Source: Deltaproteobacteria bacterium (lineage in GTDB: Bacteria > Myxococcota_A > UBA9042). Taken from it: a stretch of 64,000 nucleotides of DNA. The DNA lies in assembly GCA_020632665.1 (NCBI GenBank), contig JACKFC010000004.1, forward strand, positions 145,717-209,716, in the 5' to 3' direction. Made by a program: the position numbers and the translations under genes. Positions 1 through 9,300 of the stretch are shown here, one piece after another. How positions within the stretch are numbered: position 1 is the first letter of the stretch; the number at the start of each line of letters is the position of its first letter. The notes beneath the pieces are model-generated. The model was not told the origin of the DNA, did no database searches, and was given only the letters and a program-made list of their open reading frames with translations.

Positions 1-3000
1 GAGCCTGCCACGAAGGTCGCGATCTGGGCAGTCGACCACGTCGTCCAAGACCACCAGCCGAGCTGGTCGTGGTTGAAATGATCGACGCCGAGACCCGGAG
101 AATAGGCGCGGTGCACGCGCAGCCAGAGCGGCCCGCCCGGCAGGGGCTGCCAACCACCGATGGCGTAGAAGTCCGGCAGGTCGATCTCCTTCCGATCCGG
201 CGTCGTGACGATCTCCCAATAGGGCACCTTGAAGAAGGTCGTGACCTGCAGCACCTGCAGATCGCCGAGCGCGCCACCAGGCCAGGTCCAGCGCAGCTTG
301 GTATCGAAGGCCTCTCCAGCTGGCGGCTGCGTCACCTTCGCCATCTCCAGCCAGCGTTCCAGACCGAGGACCGGTTCGCCGACCGCGATCGCGGCGCTGC
401 CGAGCGTCGGCGCGCCGCTGCCGGCGGCCGAGAAATAGCCCTCCCGCACGATGGAGAAGAGGTCGGTCGAGAGCCCGGTCGGCCCGACCTCGACGACGCT
501 GGCCTTGCCCGCACCGTCGGTGTTCACCTCGAGCCAAACGCCACGGGCGCCGACGATCGAGGCTGCGCTGTCGACCCCCTTGGTCGGGTTGGTGCGCACG
601 CCCAGCAGCGCGTCCTCGGTCGGCGTCGTGACCAGGTAGGCCCCGGTCTTGCCCAGGCGCAGCAACGCGCCGCGTGCTCCGACCGCCCAGGCGTTGGTCG
701 GCGATTTGCCATCGACGTCGTAGAGCGGCGCGTCGGCTTGCACCGCGACCGGCTGCCAGGCGACGCCCTGCAGCGCCCCGCCCGGCAGCACGACGCCGGT
801 GCCGAGGTGGATCCGGCCTGCTTCGGTGGTGACGGCCAAGGTGCCGTCGGTCAGCCGGCGCAGCGCGGTCGGCGTCTCTCCGGTCCAGCTTCCGGCGGGC
901 GCCACCGTCCAGCCCTTGCCCTGCCAGCGATGCAGCACCCCGGCGGCGTCCAACAGCCAGACGTCGTTGGCCGAGGCGCCGGCGAGGCCGACCACCCGCG
1001 CTGCGGTGGGCGAGACGGCGCGTTGCCAACCCAAGACCGGCTTGCGACGCAGCAGCACGCCGTCTGCGCCGCCGATCCAGCCGTCGACCGAATCGGCGTC
1101 GAGCCAAACGGCCGCGAGATCGGCCGTCGTCGGGCTCTGCTGCGGTGTCCACGAGCCGCCACTCCAGAGCAGGATCCGACCCGCCGGTCCGGCCGCGACG
1201 ATGCCGGCCTTGCCGGTCGCGGCCGCACGCGCAGGCAGCGCGCCCGAGTCGGCGAGGATCGGGCCGGTCTCGCCCGCCGGCCACCAGACGAAGCCCTCGT
1301 TCGGCGCGAATTGCTGATCGATGAACTGGCCCAGCGAGAGCGGGTTCTCCTCGTCCGCACCAACCGTCGTCAGGCCGGCCCAGACCTGATAGCGCAGGCC
1401 CGAGAGGGCGCCCGTCAGCGCCGTCGGCAGCCGGCGCAGGCGGAAGGTGTCCCGCCGTGCCGTCGTCACCTCTTCCGCCATCGGGAGTAGGCCCTCGCCG
1501 CCGAGGTCCAGCCAGACCAGGGCGAGCCGCTTGGTCCCGGCCGAATCGGGTCCGACCGGCAAGCCGGACGCCCGAATTGTCGCGTCGCGCGCGAGCTTGG
1601 TGTCGATCACGACGTCGGCCTTGATCGGCTTCACGTCGTCGGGCAGCTCGACGCTGCGCGCGACGCCGAGCCAGAGCGGGACGAAGGCGCCGCTCGTCGC
1701 GTCGACGTAGCCGGCCCGGCAAGCGACCGCGATCGAGCCGAGCCGACTCTGCAGGCTGAAGCTGCCGTCGGCCGCGACGATTGCGCCCGAGCCTGGGTCC
1801 GGGTTGTCGGCGAATCGGGACTTCTTGGTCGTTTCGCACCGGGTCTGCGGGACGCCGACCCGCGGCAAGCAAGCCGCCGTCGAGGTCAGACCTTCGGGCA
1901 GGGTGACGTAGCGGCATTCGTCGCCGACGCCGCATTCGTCGGTCTTGGCGCAGGGCTGCAGGCAAAGCCCGGTGGCCGTCGCCGTGGCCGGTGCCGGCGG
2001 CCAGATCTCGGCGTCCGCCGCGACGCAGTCCAGGCCGGCGTCGCAGCCCACCCCGCCACCGCAGGGGGAGCACGCGCTGCCCGCCGGCGCATCTGCGGCA
2101 CAGCGACCTCGCGGCAGCCCGGCGTATTTGCCGTGGTTCATCACCCGGCCCTCGATCGTGCCGTTGCCGTAGAATTTCTTCGGCCAGACGAAGGGCTCGC
2201 CGCCACCCTGCTCGGGGTATTTGCGGATCAGCAGCGTCGCGTTCTCGGCGTCCGTGCCGGCGATGGTCGCCGCTCCGTAGCCTGGCTTGCTCGCCGAGAC
2301 GTCCAACGGGCCATGCAGGCCGAGCGCCGAGATCACCACTTGGCCGCGCTGGTCGGTGTGGCCGCGCAGCGACGCGTCGCTGCCGTCGCCGATCACCACC
2401 AGCGCGTCGGCGACGATGCCGCCGGGCCAATCTGCGCGCATCACGGTGATGTTGATCGCGCGGTCGATTGGGCTGCCCCAGGTGCCGAAGGCCTCCTGCG
2501 CCGGATCGTAGTAGACGAAGCCGCGCTTGAGCAGGCTCTGCCCCGCGCCCTTGAAGTAGGCGATGACGGGCACCACACCGACGCCCTCGGCCGGCGGCGT
2601 ACGGACGCGCACCAAGCCGGCGTGTGCTACCTCGTTGCCGATCCCCGGCTTCTCGCCGAAGCGCGCGTAGCTCAGCAGATCCATCCCGTCGCCGACGAGA
2701 TCGACCAAGGTGCCGCCCGCCTGTCCGCCGCGACCCGGCAGGACCGCGACCAGGCGGGGCTTGTCGCTGGCGAAGCTGACGGCGTCGGGGAAGTGGGCCT
2801 CGCCGTCGGCGAAGATCAGCACGACCTCCGCAGGGCCAGGGCTGCCGGCGGGCGCGACGCCGGTCGCGCTCTGCGGGCCCGATTGTCCCGGGCCGAGCTG
2901 CGCCGCGGCGAGTGGGCCGATGCGGACGCCGAGGAGCTTGCCGAGCGCCGTCGGCGCCGCGTAGCGCAGCTCGAAGCCGGTGCCGCCGGCCGGATCGAGG

Positions 3001-3794
3001 CGGACCGGGTCGATCCACGCCAGCGAGACGCCCTCGACCATCGGCGGCTGCGGCCCTTCGCCATAGGTGAACGCGTCCTCGAGCACGAATTGGCCCTCGG
3101 TATTGCTCGCGGTGACGGCCACCTTGCCGGCTGCGTGCGGCGGCAAGATCAGCGTCGCGCTGAATTCGTCGACGATCTGCGGCGTGATCGCGACCCGATC
3201 GCCGAAGACGAAGTGCGTGCCCGGCACGAAGCCCGAGCCCTCGACCGTCACCAAGGTGCCGCCGGTGGTCGGGCCCGTCTCGGGAAGCACGCGGGTCACC
3301 GTCATCGTCGGCACGTAGCGGAAGCCGAAGGGCAACGAGAGCTCGGGCAGGGGAATTCCGTCCTCCATGCGGAGCACGGTCACCTCCACCGGACCGGTCG
3401 GATGCGGCGGCGTGCGGCAACGGAGCGAGCCGTCGTCGAGCAGTTGCAGGTCCAGCGCCTTGGAGTCGCCGAACCAGACCGCGGTCGCCGTCGAGAGCCC
3501 GGCGCCCTGCAGCACGACTTCGGTCAGTCCCGCCGTCGGCCCCGTCTCCGGCACCACCGCCGCCAGGTGCGCGCCGACCGGCCCCGCGTCCGCGACGCCC
3601 GCGTCGGCGTCTTCTCCGCCGAGGGCGGCGTCGGCGCTGCTTTGCGCGTCGACCGCAGCGTCTGCCCCCGTAGGCTTCTCCGGCTCTGCGCTACAGCCGA
3701 CGACGGCGAGCAACACGAGCACTGCGAGCCGGACGACCGGCAGCATCCACCGCCGCGGCAAGCTCGCATCGCTCGGTTCGTTCGAATCGTTCAT
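1..3794 (-). CDS. TIG/IPT-domain and beta-propeller-like lipoprotein, C-terminus off the left edge
   Basis: An open minus-strand frame runs from an ATG at 3794 to the left edge without a stop, giving at least 1264 codons, so the C-terminus is missing. The N-terminus has a hydrophobic stretch ending in a lipobox (LAVVGC, about residues 28-33), so it should be an outer-membrane or surface lipoprotein. An Asp/Ala-rich linker is followed by three TIG/IPT-like immunoglobulin folds (about residues 65-330; the motif PETGPT occurs twice), a carboxypeptidase-regulatory-like segment, a Cys-rich stretch, and a propeller-like part with the recurring GASANDVWLLD style. TIG and propeller domains usually mediate adhesion or protein binding; no catalytic motif is visible. 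An alternative ATG at 3749 would still keep the signal sequence, and neither start has a good Shine-Dalgarno. The exact function is unknown. Confidence 0.8.
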   Translation of the reverse strand, partial: MNDSNEPSDASLPRRWMLPVVRLAVLVLLAVVGCSAEPEKPTGADAAVDAQSSADAALGGEDADAGVADAGPVGAHLAAVVPETGPTAGLTEVVLQGAGLSTATAVWFGDSKALDLQLLDDGSLRCRTPPHPTGPVEVTVLRMEDGIPLPELSLPFGFRYVPTMTVTRVLPETGPTTGGTLVTVEGSGFVPGTHFVFGDRVAITPQIVDEFSATLILPPHAAGKVAVTASNTEGQFVLEDAFTYGEGPQPPMVEGVSLAWIDPVRLDPAGGTGFELRYAAPTALGKLLGVRIGPLAAAQLGPGQSGPQSATGVAPAGSPGPAEVVLIFADGEAHFPDAVSFASDKPRLVAVLPGRGGQAGGTLVDLVGDGMDLLSYARFGEKPGIGNEVAHAGLVRVRTPPAEGVGVVPVIAYFKGAGQSLLKRGFVYYDPAQEAFGTWGSPIDRAINITVMRADWPGGIVADALVVIGDGSDASLRGHTDQRGQVVISALGLHGPLDVSASKPGYGAATIAGTDAENATLLIRKYPEQGGGEPFVWPKKFYGNGTIEGRVMNHGKYAGLPRGRCAADAPAGSACSPCGGGVGCDAGLDCVAADAEIWPPAPATATATGLCLQPCAKTDECGVGDECRYVTLPEGLTSTAACLPRVGVPQTRCETTKKSRFADNPDPGSGAIVAADGSFSLQSRLGSIAVACRAGYVDATSGAFVPLWLGVARSVELPDDVKPIKADVVIDTKLARDATIRASGLPVGPDSAGTKRLALVWLDLGGEGLLPMAEEVTTARRDTFRLRRLPTALTGALSGLRYQVWAGLTTVGADEENPLSLGQFIDQQFAPNEGFVWWPAGETGPILADSGALPARAAATGKAGIVAAGPAGRILLWSGGSWTPQQSPTTADLAAVWLDADSVDGWIGGADGVLLRRKPVLGWQRAVSPTAARVVGLAGASANDVWLLDAAGVLHRWQGKGWTVAPAGSWTGETPTALRRLTDGTLAVTTEAGRIHLGTGVVLPGGALQGVAWQPVAVQADAPLYDVDGKSPTNAWAVGARGALLRLGKTGAYLVTTPTEDALLGVRTNPTKGVDSAASIVGARGVWLEVNTDGAGKASVVEVGPTGLSTDLFSIVREGYFSAAGSGAPTLGSAAIAVGEPVLGLERWLEMAKVTQPPAGEAFDTKLRWTWPGGALGDLQVLQVTTFFKVPYWEIVTTPDRKEIDLPDFYAIGGWQPLPGGPLWLRVHRAYSPGLGVDHFNHDQLGWWSWTTWSTAQIATFVAG

Positions 3795-3846
3795 GCGGCC
3801 GAACACGGCAAACTCCAACCGTCTCCCCCGTCGGCGGGGGCGCGGG

Positions 3847-3855
3847 AAGGTAGCA
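3847..3855 (-). promoter_or_regulatory. candidate extended -10 element for the TIG lipoprotein
   Basis: The minus strand reads TGC TACCTT, a fit to the extended -10 form seen at other gaps in this window. Transcription would begin about 45 nt upstream of the ATG at 3794, and the leader would open with a CCCCCG/CGGGGG hairpin (3825-3840). No convincing -35 is seen. Confidence 0.3.
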
Positions 3856-3886
3856 AAAAAGCGAGGCCCAGAAAGGGGGTGCCCGC
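3855..3886 (-). terminator. rho-independent terminator after the DUF4215-type protein gene
   Basis: On the minus strand a GC-rich hairpin (arms GCGGGC-CC and GG-GCC-T-CGC, with two single-base bulges) is followed directly by six T residues. It lies about 50 nt downstream of the stop at 3936 and separates that gene from the TIG lipoprotein gene. Confidence 0.55.
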
Positions 3887-3935
3887 AGACACGAGGCTGC
3901 ACCGATGCACAGACAGGTTGTGACAGACCGCAGCC

Positions 3936-5903
3936 CTACAGCCGGGGCAGGGCCTTGCCGTTCTGCACGCAGACCACGCCGTGACCGGTGCTGTTCGGGT
4001 TGCCGCCGCGGCAATGGCAGCCCTTGAGCTGGCCGTAGTCGTGGTTGCTGAAGCTCAGGTAGCAGGCCTCGCTCGGCGAGGCGATCCACGTGCAATCCGA
4101 ATTCTGCGAGAGGTTGTTCCAGCCGGCACCGTTGCTGCTGTCGTAGAAGCCGGCCCAATTCTTCAGGCTGGTGTCCTTGCCCTGGGAGTCCCAGGCCGTA
4201 TCGACCCAGTAGATCTTGTTCGGAGCCTTCGACTTTCCGCCGTAGGTTGCGTACTCGTTGGCGTTTGCGGGGTGCCAGCCGTTCGCGCACGCCGTCTCGA
4301 AGTTGCTGCGCAGGAAGTTGCCGTCGCACGCGACCATCTCGCCATTCCACTTGAAGTCCTCGGTGCCGTCGGCGCAACCGACCGGTGCGACCTCGGATTT
4401 GCAGGTCGAGCTGCAGCCGTCGTCGCTCTTGGTATTGCCGTCGTCGCATTCCTCGACCCCGGTCTGGACGATTTTGTCGCCGCAGACGGCCTTGGTGCAG
4501 GCGTTGGTGCATGCGTCGGTGTCGACGTTGTTGCCGTCGTCGCATTCCTCGTCGCCGCTGACGATCTCGTTGCCGCAGGCCTTCTCGAAGGGCAACGTGC
4601 GCCAATCCGCACCATCACAGACCACGAGCCGACCCTTGGTCGTCTGGAGGTAGGTGCTGCCTTGTTGCGCCGGTCCGCAGGCGGGGGCGACCGACGGCCA
4701 GGTCGGCAGCTGCAGGCCGGACGTCGCGATCAACGTCCCCGGCACGCTGACGGTGCCGGACGAGAGCACCTCGACCTGGATCGACGCGGCCAGCAGCGCG
4801 CCGTCGATGCCCTTGCCGACGTCGCAGATCGCCGCGTTGCCGGGGGCCTGCGGGATGCAGAAGCCCGAGTCCAGGACCTTCAGCGTCCAGATGCCCTTGA
4901 CCGACTTGCCGAGGTAGCCGGCGAGCGAGCCGCTCTTCTCCTTCGCGGGTGGCCAGGTCAGGTCGAGGGACTTCTCGTCGGTGCCGCCGCACGGGTCGCA
5001 GAGGGTGATGCCGATGGCTTTGTCGTCCGGGGGCAGCAGCACGACGCGGACCTTCGCCAGGTCGGAGTTGCTGATCTTCAGCGAGACCGAGAGCTTGTCC
5101 GCCTTGCCGGCTTCGGTGACGTCCAGCATCGCGACGGCCTCGGCGCCCGTGCTGTCCGGGATCGCGAGCGGCAGCCCGCTGGCGCTCACCGTCGTGGTGA
5201 CGCGGTTGCTCAACAAGCCGCCGGTCAGCGCGCTCAACTCACCGCCGCCGGCGACCGGCGCGCAGACGACCTTGTTGTCCGCGCCGACGCCGACCACGGC
5301 CTCACCGCTCTTGCAGCTACCCGAGACGGTCGCGATCCCGGTGAGCTTGCTGCCGTCGCCGAGGAAGCTCTGCGCCGTCACCGTCTTGGCCGTCAGGTCA
5401 CCGGAGAAGAGCGCGTTCTTCGCCTTGAGGCTCTGGCCGCCGAGATCGATGTCGCCGTCGAACGCCAGCGCCGCCACCGAGACGCAGCCGGTGCAGGCCA
5501 GCCCCTCGGCGATGCCGGCCCTGCGGGCATAGCCGACCGCGTGCAGCGGCACCCGTGGCAGCTCCGGCTCGGCGTCGACCTGCACCCCGAGCAGCGTCGC
5601 ATTGGCGAGGGCGGCGTCGGGGATCGCCGTGGCGGTGCCGAGACCGTGCACGAAGACGCCGCCCTTCACCGCGACCGCGCCGATCGTCTCGCTCCACAGC
5701 GGATTGGCGTCGTTCTGCGTGGCGTAGAGTGCGAACGTGAGCTTGTAGTCGCCGTCGCTGACCGGCCCGCCGCCGGGTGTCCGCAGCACGCCCTCGAAGA
5801 GGACGGTCGTCGGGGCGGCGGTGGCCTGCAGCGCGACGATCGAGGCCAGCAGCGCGCAGGCGAGCGCGCAGCGAAAGAAGGAGGAACGGGCGGTGCGGCG
5901 CAT
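3936..5903 (-). CDS. secreted Cys-rich protein with Myxococcus-type (DUF4215) repeats
   Basis: A 655-aa protein with a clear signal peptide (cleavage near ATAA-PTTV). Residues about 30-120 resemble the exported-domain start seen in many myxobacterial surface proteins. A middle region (about 240-390) resembles a proprotein-convertase P-domain or beta-sandwich. Two Cys-rich repeats with the signature EECDDGN and CGDKIVQTGVEECDDG lie at about 440-505, and a Cys/Trp-containing C-terminal domain ends the protein. The ATG at 5903 has GGAG about 8 nt upstream. It follows mutT by 44 nt on the same strand and ends at a terminator hairpin. The Cys-rich repeats probably form disulfide-bonded extracellular modules; the ligand is unknown. 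Confidence 0.8.
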   Translation of the reverse strand: MRRTARSSFFRCALACALLASIVALQATAAPTTVLFEGVLRTPGGGPVSDGDYKLTFALYATQNDANPLWSETIGAVAVKGGVFVHGLGTATAIPDAALANATLLGVQVDAEPELPRVPLHAVGYARRAGIAEGLACTGCVSVAALAFDGDIDLGGQSLKAKNALFSGDLTAKTVTAQSFLGDGSKLTGIATVSGSCKSGEAVVGVGADNKVVCAPVAGGGELSALTGGLLSNRVTTTVSASGLPLAIPDSTGAEAVAMLDVTEAGKADKLSVSLKISNSDLAKVRVVLLPPDDKAIGITLCDPCGGTDEKSLDLTWPPAKEKSGSLAGYLGKSVKGIWTLKVLDSGFCIPQAPGNAAICDVGKGIDGALLAASIQVEVLSSGTVSVPGTLIATSGLQLPTWPSVAPACGPAQQGSTYLQTTKGRLVVCDGADWRTLPFEKACGNEIVSGDEECDDGNNVDTDACTNACTKAVCGDKIVQTGVEECDDGNTKSDDGCSSTCKSEVAPVGCADGTEDFKWNGEMVACDGNFLRSNFETACANGWHPANANEYATYGGKSKAPNKIYWVDTAWDSQGKDTSLKNWAGFYDSSNGAGWNNLSQNSDCTWIASPSEACYLSFSNHDYGQLKGCHCRGGNPNSTGHGVVCVQNGKALPRL

Positions 5904-5947
5904 GGCGTGACTCCGTCCGGGCGGAAGCGTCGCCCGACGATTGGAGC

Positions 5948-6355
5948 CTACGGGATTTGCTGCACACTCGCGAGGAAGCGTGCGTCGGAGGGGGCGAGCG
6001 GCAGGGCCCGGGCCTCGTTCGGGGTGAAGAAGCCGATCGCCGCGTGTTCGAGCGCCTGCGGTTCGCCGGTGATCTCCACCTCGACGAAGAAGATCTCGTA
6101 GGGGCTGCCGGGGTCGCGATGTCGGCCCAGCGTCGCCCCGACGCGCCGCACCGCGACGCCCAGCTCCTCGTCGAGCTCACGCGCGATGGCCACCGCGTCG
6201 CTCTCGCCGGGTTCGACCTTGCCGCCGGGAAATTCCCACAGGCCGCCGTGCCGCTTCTCCGCAGGTCGCTGTGCCAAGAGCAGCGCTGGTCCGCGTCGCA
6301 CGACCGCCGCGAGCACGCGGATCGTGCCGGGCGCCGTCGCTTCGTGTTCCGCCAT
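5948..6355 (-). CDS. mutT: NUDIX hydrolase, MutT type (8-oxo-dGTP diphosphatase-like)
   Basis: A 135-aa protein, the usual size for MutT. The Nudix box is complete: GGKVEPGE followed by RELDEELGV fits GX5EX7REUXEEXGU, giving the Mg-binding helix. Flanking features (LAQRP, GLWEFPGGK, and a late FFTPNEARALPLAPSD) match the MutT/NUDT1 class that removes oxidised dGTP from the nucleotide pool; the substrate itself is inferred from family. The start lies only 5 nt after the stop of the metalloprotease gene with no separate Shine-Dalgarno, so translational coupling is likely. Confidence 0.88.
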   Translation of the reverse strand: MAEHEATAPGTIRVLAAVVRRGPALLLAQRPAEKRHGGLWEFPGGKVEPGESDAVAIARELDEELGVAVRRVGATLGRHRDPGSPYEIFFVEVEITGEPQALEHAAIGFFTPNEARALPLAPSDARFLASVQQIP

Positions 6356-6360
6356 CGCGA

Positions 6361-9300
6361 TCAGAACCAGGCGAGCCCGAAGACGTCGAAGATGCCGCGG
6401 GAGAGATCGAGGAAGGTCGTCGCGTCCTCCAGATCCCAGCGGGCGTAGACGTCGCTCGGGTTGGCGGCGTAGGCGTCGGCGGCCTTCTTGCCGGCCAGGA
6501 CCATCTCGTAGCCAGCCGAGAACCAGCCCTCACGCGGCGATTTCCCGGCCTGGTAGACGTGGTTGCTGAGGGGGTTGACCAGCGTCGCGACGGTGGCCGA
6601 CTCCGGCAGCGCCAGGGTCTCGCTGCCGCCGACCTTCCAGATCTGCAGCGTATCGTGGAACGACTGGTCCCAATTCGCGTTGAGCCAAGCCAGGCCGTAA
6701 TACATCGCGTAGGGCCGCAGGGTGTACATGCCGGGCATCTCGATCGCCGGCCAGCTCGCGGTGAGCGCGGGGTCCCGGAACGGATCCGGGCGCATCACGG
6801 TGCCGTCGGGGGCCAGCTTCCAGCCGACCACGTCGCTCCGACCGGCCGCCACACCGCCGAAGATCTGCGTGATCTCCTTCGGGAAGGCGAGGAAGGTGCC
6901 GAGGACGTAGTTGTTGAGCGGCTGCGCGGCGTCGACGCCGATGAAGAAGGTCGTCGGGTCGGCGAGGACTTCGAGCGCGGTGACCTTGTCGTAGAAGGCG
7001 CCGGCATGGCGCAGACGCTCGTAGAAGGTATAGCCGGTGTCGGAGTCGTATTCGGTCCATTGGTAGCGGCCGACGCCGAAGGGGATGACCAGATCGGCGC
7101 AGGTGCCGTCGCCGGTGCCGCAGCCCTGGGGCGTCTCGCAGACGTCGACGTCCGTCGCCGCGCCGACCCACTCGTAGTGGTTCTTCGTCGTGTTCAGGCA
7201 GTAATAGCCCGGCTCGGGGTTGCCCACCACGCTGGTCAGCCAGGCGATGCCACGGCGCACGGCCTCGATCGCGGTGAGGCCGCCCATCTCGTCCTCGTCC
7301 CAATTCTCCGAGGTGATGCCCGCGTCCGCCGCGCGCCAATCGGAGAGCCAGTACCAGAGCGCGCCCGGATTCCAGAAGTCGTCGGGATCGTAGGAGTCGA
7401 AGAGCCAGTGTTGGTATTGCGTGGCGACCGGATGCATGTAGCGGAACCAGGCGCGTCCGGCGTAGTCGTCGACGAAGAAGTCCACCTTGTCGCGGCGGAA
7501 GGCGTCGAGGACGTAGTGGTCGCTCCAGCGCTGGATGCCGGAGCGGACGATCTCCCACGGGTCGGCGCCGTCGTCGTAGACGTGGCAGGTGCTGGTGCCC
7601 ATCTCGTATTCATCCGAGCAGAAGCGATACGGCACCGGCCAATGGGTGCGCGCGCGTGGCGCTTCGTCGGTGCCGCCGACCGCGGTCATCTCGGCGATGA
7701 CGTCCTCGACCGGGACCAACTTGCGGTCGTCGAGGTTTTCGACACCGCCGACCATCTTCGGGATCTGCGAGTAGTGGACGAAGCCGCGCGTGGCGTGGCC
7801 GATCACGGCCTCCGGATCGGCGAGGCTGGGGTCGCCGACGGCGAGGTAGCGCGCCTCTTCCCACAGCGCGCGGGTCATCCCGTGGGCCAGCAGTCCGGCC
7901 TTGGCCTTGTCGCCCCAGACCTCGACCAACTCGCCGTAGCCGAACGCGATCGCGGCGTAATCGTAGCGACCCAGGCCCTTCATGTCGGCGTGGAAGCGAC
8001 CGGCGTACTCCATGATGCTGGAGTAGCGGTGATCGTCCATGCCGGCTTCGAGTTGGGCAGCGGTCGGCGTGTCGAGCGGCTTGCCGGTCTCGCCGCGCAG
8101 CTCCCAATAGCGGCCGTGCCAGTTCATCGCGTCGGTGCTGGCCTCGAAGTTGTGCCGCAGGCCGAGCGTGTGGCCGACCTCGTGCTCGGCAGTCGAGCGG
8201 AAGACCGCGGCGTAGATCTTGCTCCACGCCACCTCCGGATCGTCGCCCTCGAGCTCCTTCGCGATGCCGAGGACGGCGTCGTCGACAAACGCCGCGTGGA
8301 GCATATTGTGCCGACGCAGCAGGCGCTCGCGGTCCATCGACGCCCAGCGGTTGGAGAGGCCGGCCCAACGACGCGGCGAGACGCGTCCGGCGTCCTCGGC
8401 GCTCAGCGGCGGCAGCGGCGCGCCCGGCGGGAGCGCGGCGATTTTGGCCTGTAGGTCGGGCGTTCCCCAGCCCAGGATCGCGTCGCGGGTGGCGAGGAAG
8501 GCCTCGATCGGGTGGTCCTTGCCGAGCCCGAGCCGGGCCGCGGCCCAATTGCCCTTGCCCTTGCCGCTCTTCTCGAGCTGGGTACGCCGCGCCTGCTTGA
8601 AGGCCTTGTCGCTGAAGCGCGCGGCGAAGGCTTTGGCGGCTGCCCGGCGGGCATCGGCGTTCTGCTCGGTCGGGAACCACGCCTTGCCCCCACCCTGGCG
8701 CGGACCTCGACCGGCGGCGCCCGCAGCGCCCGCTCCACGACCGGCGGCCTTGGCCTTGTCGCCACCGGAGGCGCGCTTGCCTGCGCTGCCTCCACCGGCA
8801 CCGGGGCCACGCGCGGCGCCGGCCGCGGCCTGCGCGGCGATATGGGTCTGACCCTTCAGGCTCGCGATGACCTCGTCCGCCGTCGCCCGGCCGAGGCCGT
8901 ATTCCTCGGGATCGAGCTCGCCGCGGACCAAGCGGATCAAGTCGCGGCCGCTGGTGGCGAAGCGGCGCAGCGGCCCGCCGTACATATGCGCGCCGGCGGC
9001 GACGACGCGACCGGTCACCGGATCGGCCCACGACGGACCATAGCCGAGCAGGCCGGCGCGGGTCGGTTCGTCGACCAAGGAGATCAGCGAGTAGCGGAGG
9101 TCGCCGACGCGCTGGCCGCGATCGACCACGCTGCCGTCGGAGTCGAGGAGCTGCGTATTGTCGCGGAGCTCGAACATCCGCGGCACGTCGGCGGGCGCCT
9201 TGCCTTGCCGCGCCGCGACGGTCTTGCGCAGGGCGTCGTCCCAGCCGTCGGCCACCGCCTGCGCCGCCGCACGCAGCACGCTCGGGAAGCCCGGCGTCAG

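Noticed and set aside
69..3923. Long plus-strand frames (69-1490 and 2133-3923)
   Set aside because: They are antisense to the TIG lipoprotein frame, which has a signal peptide and recognisable domains. The products are Arg/Ala-rich with no motif.
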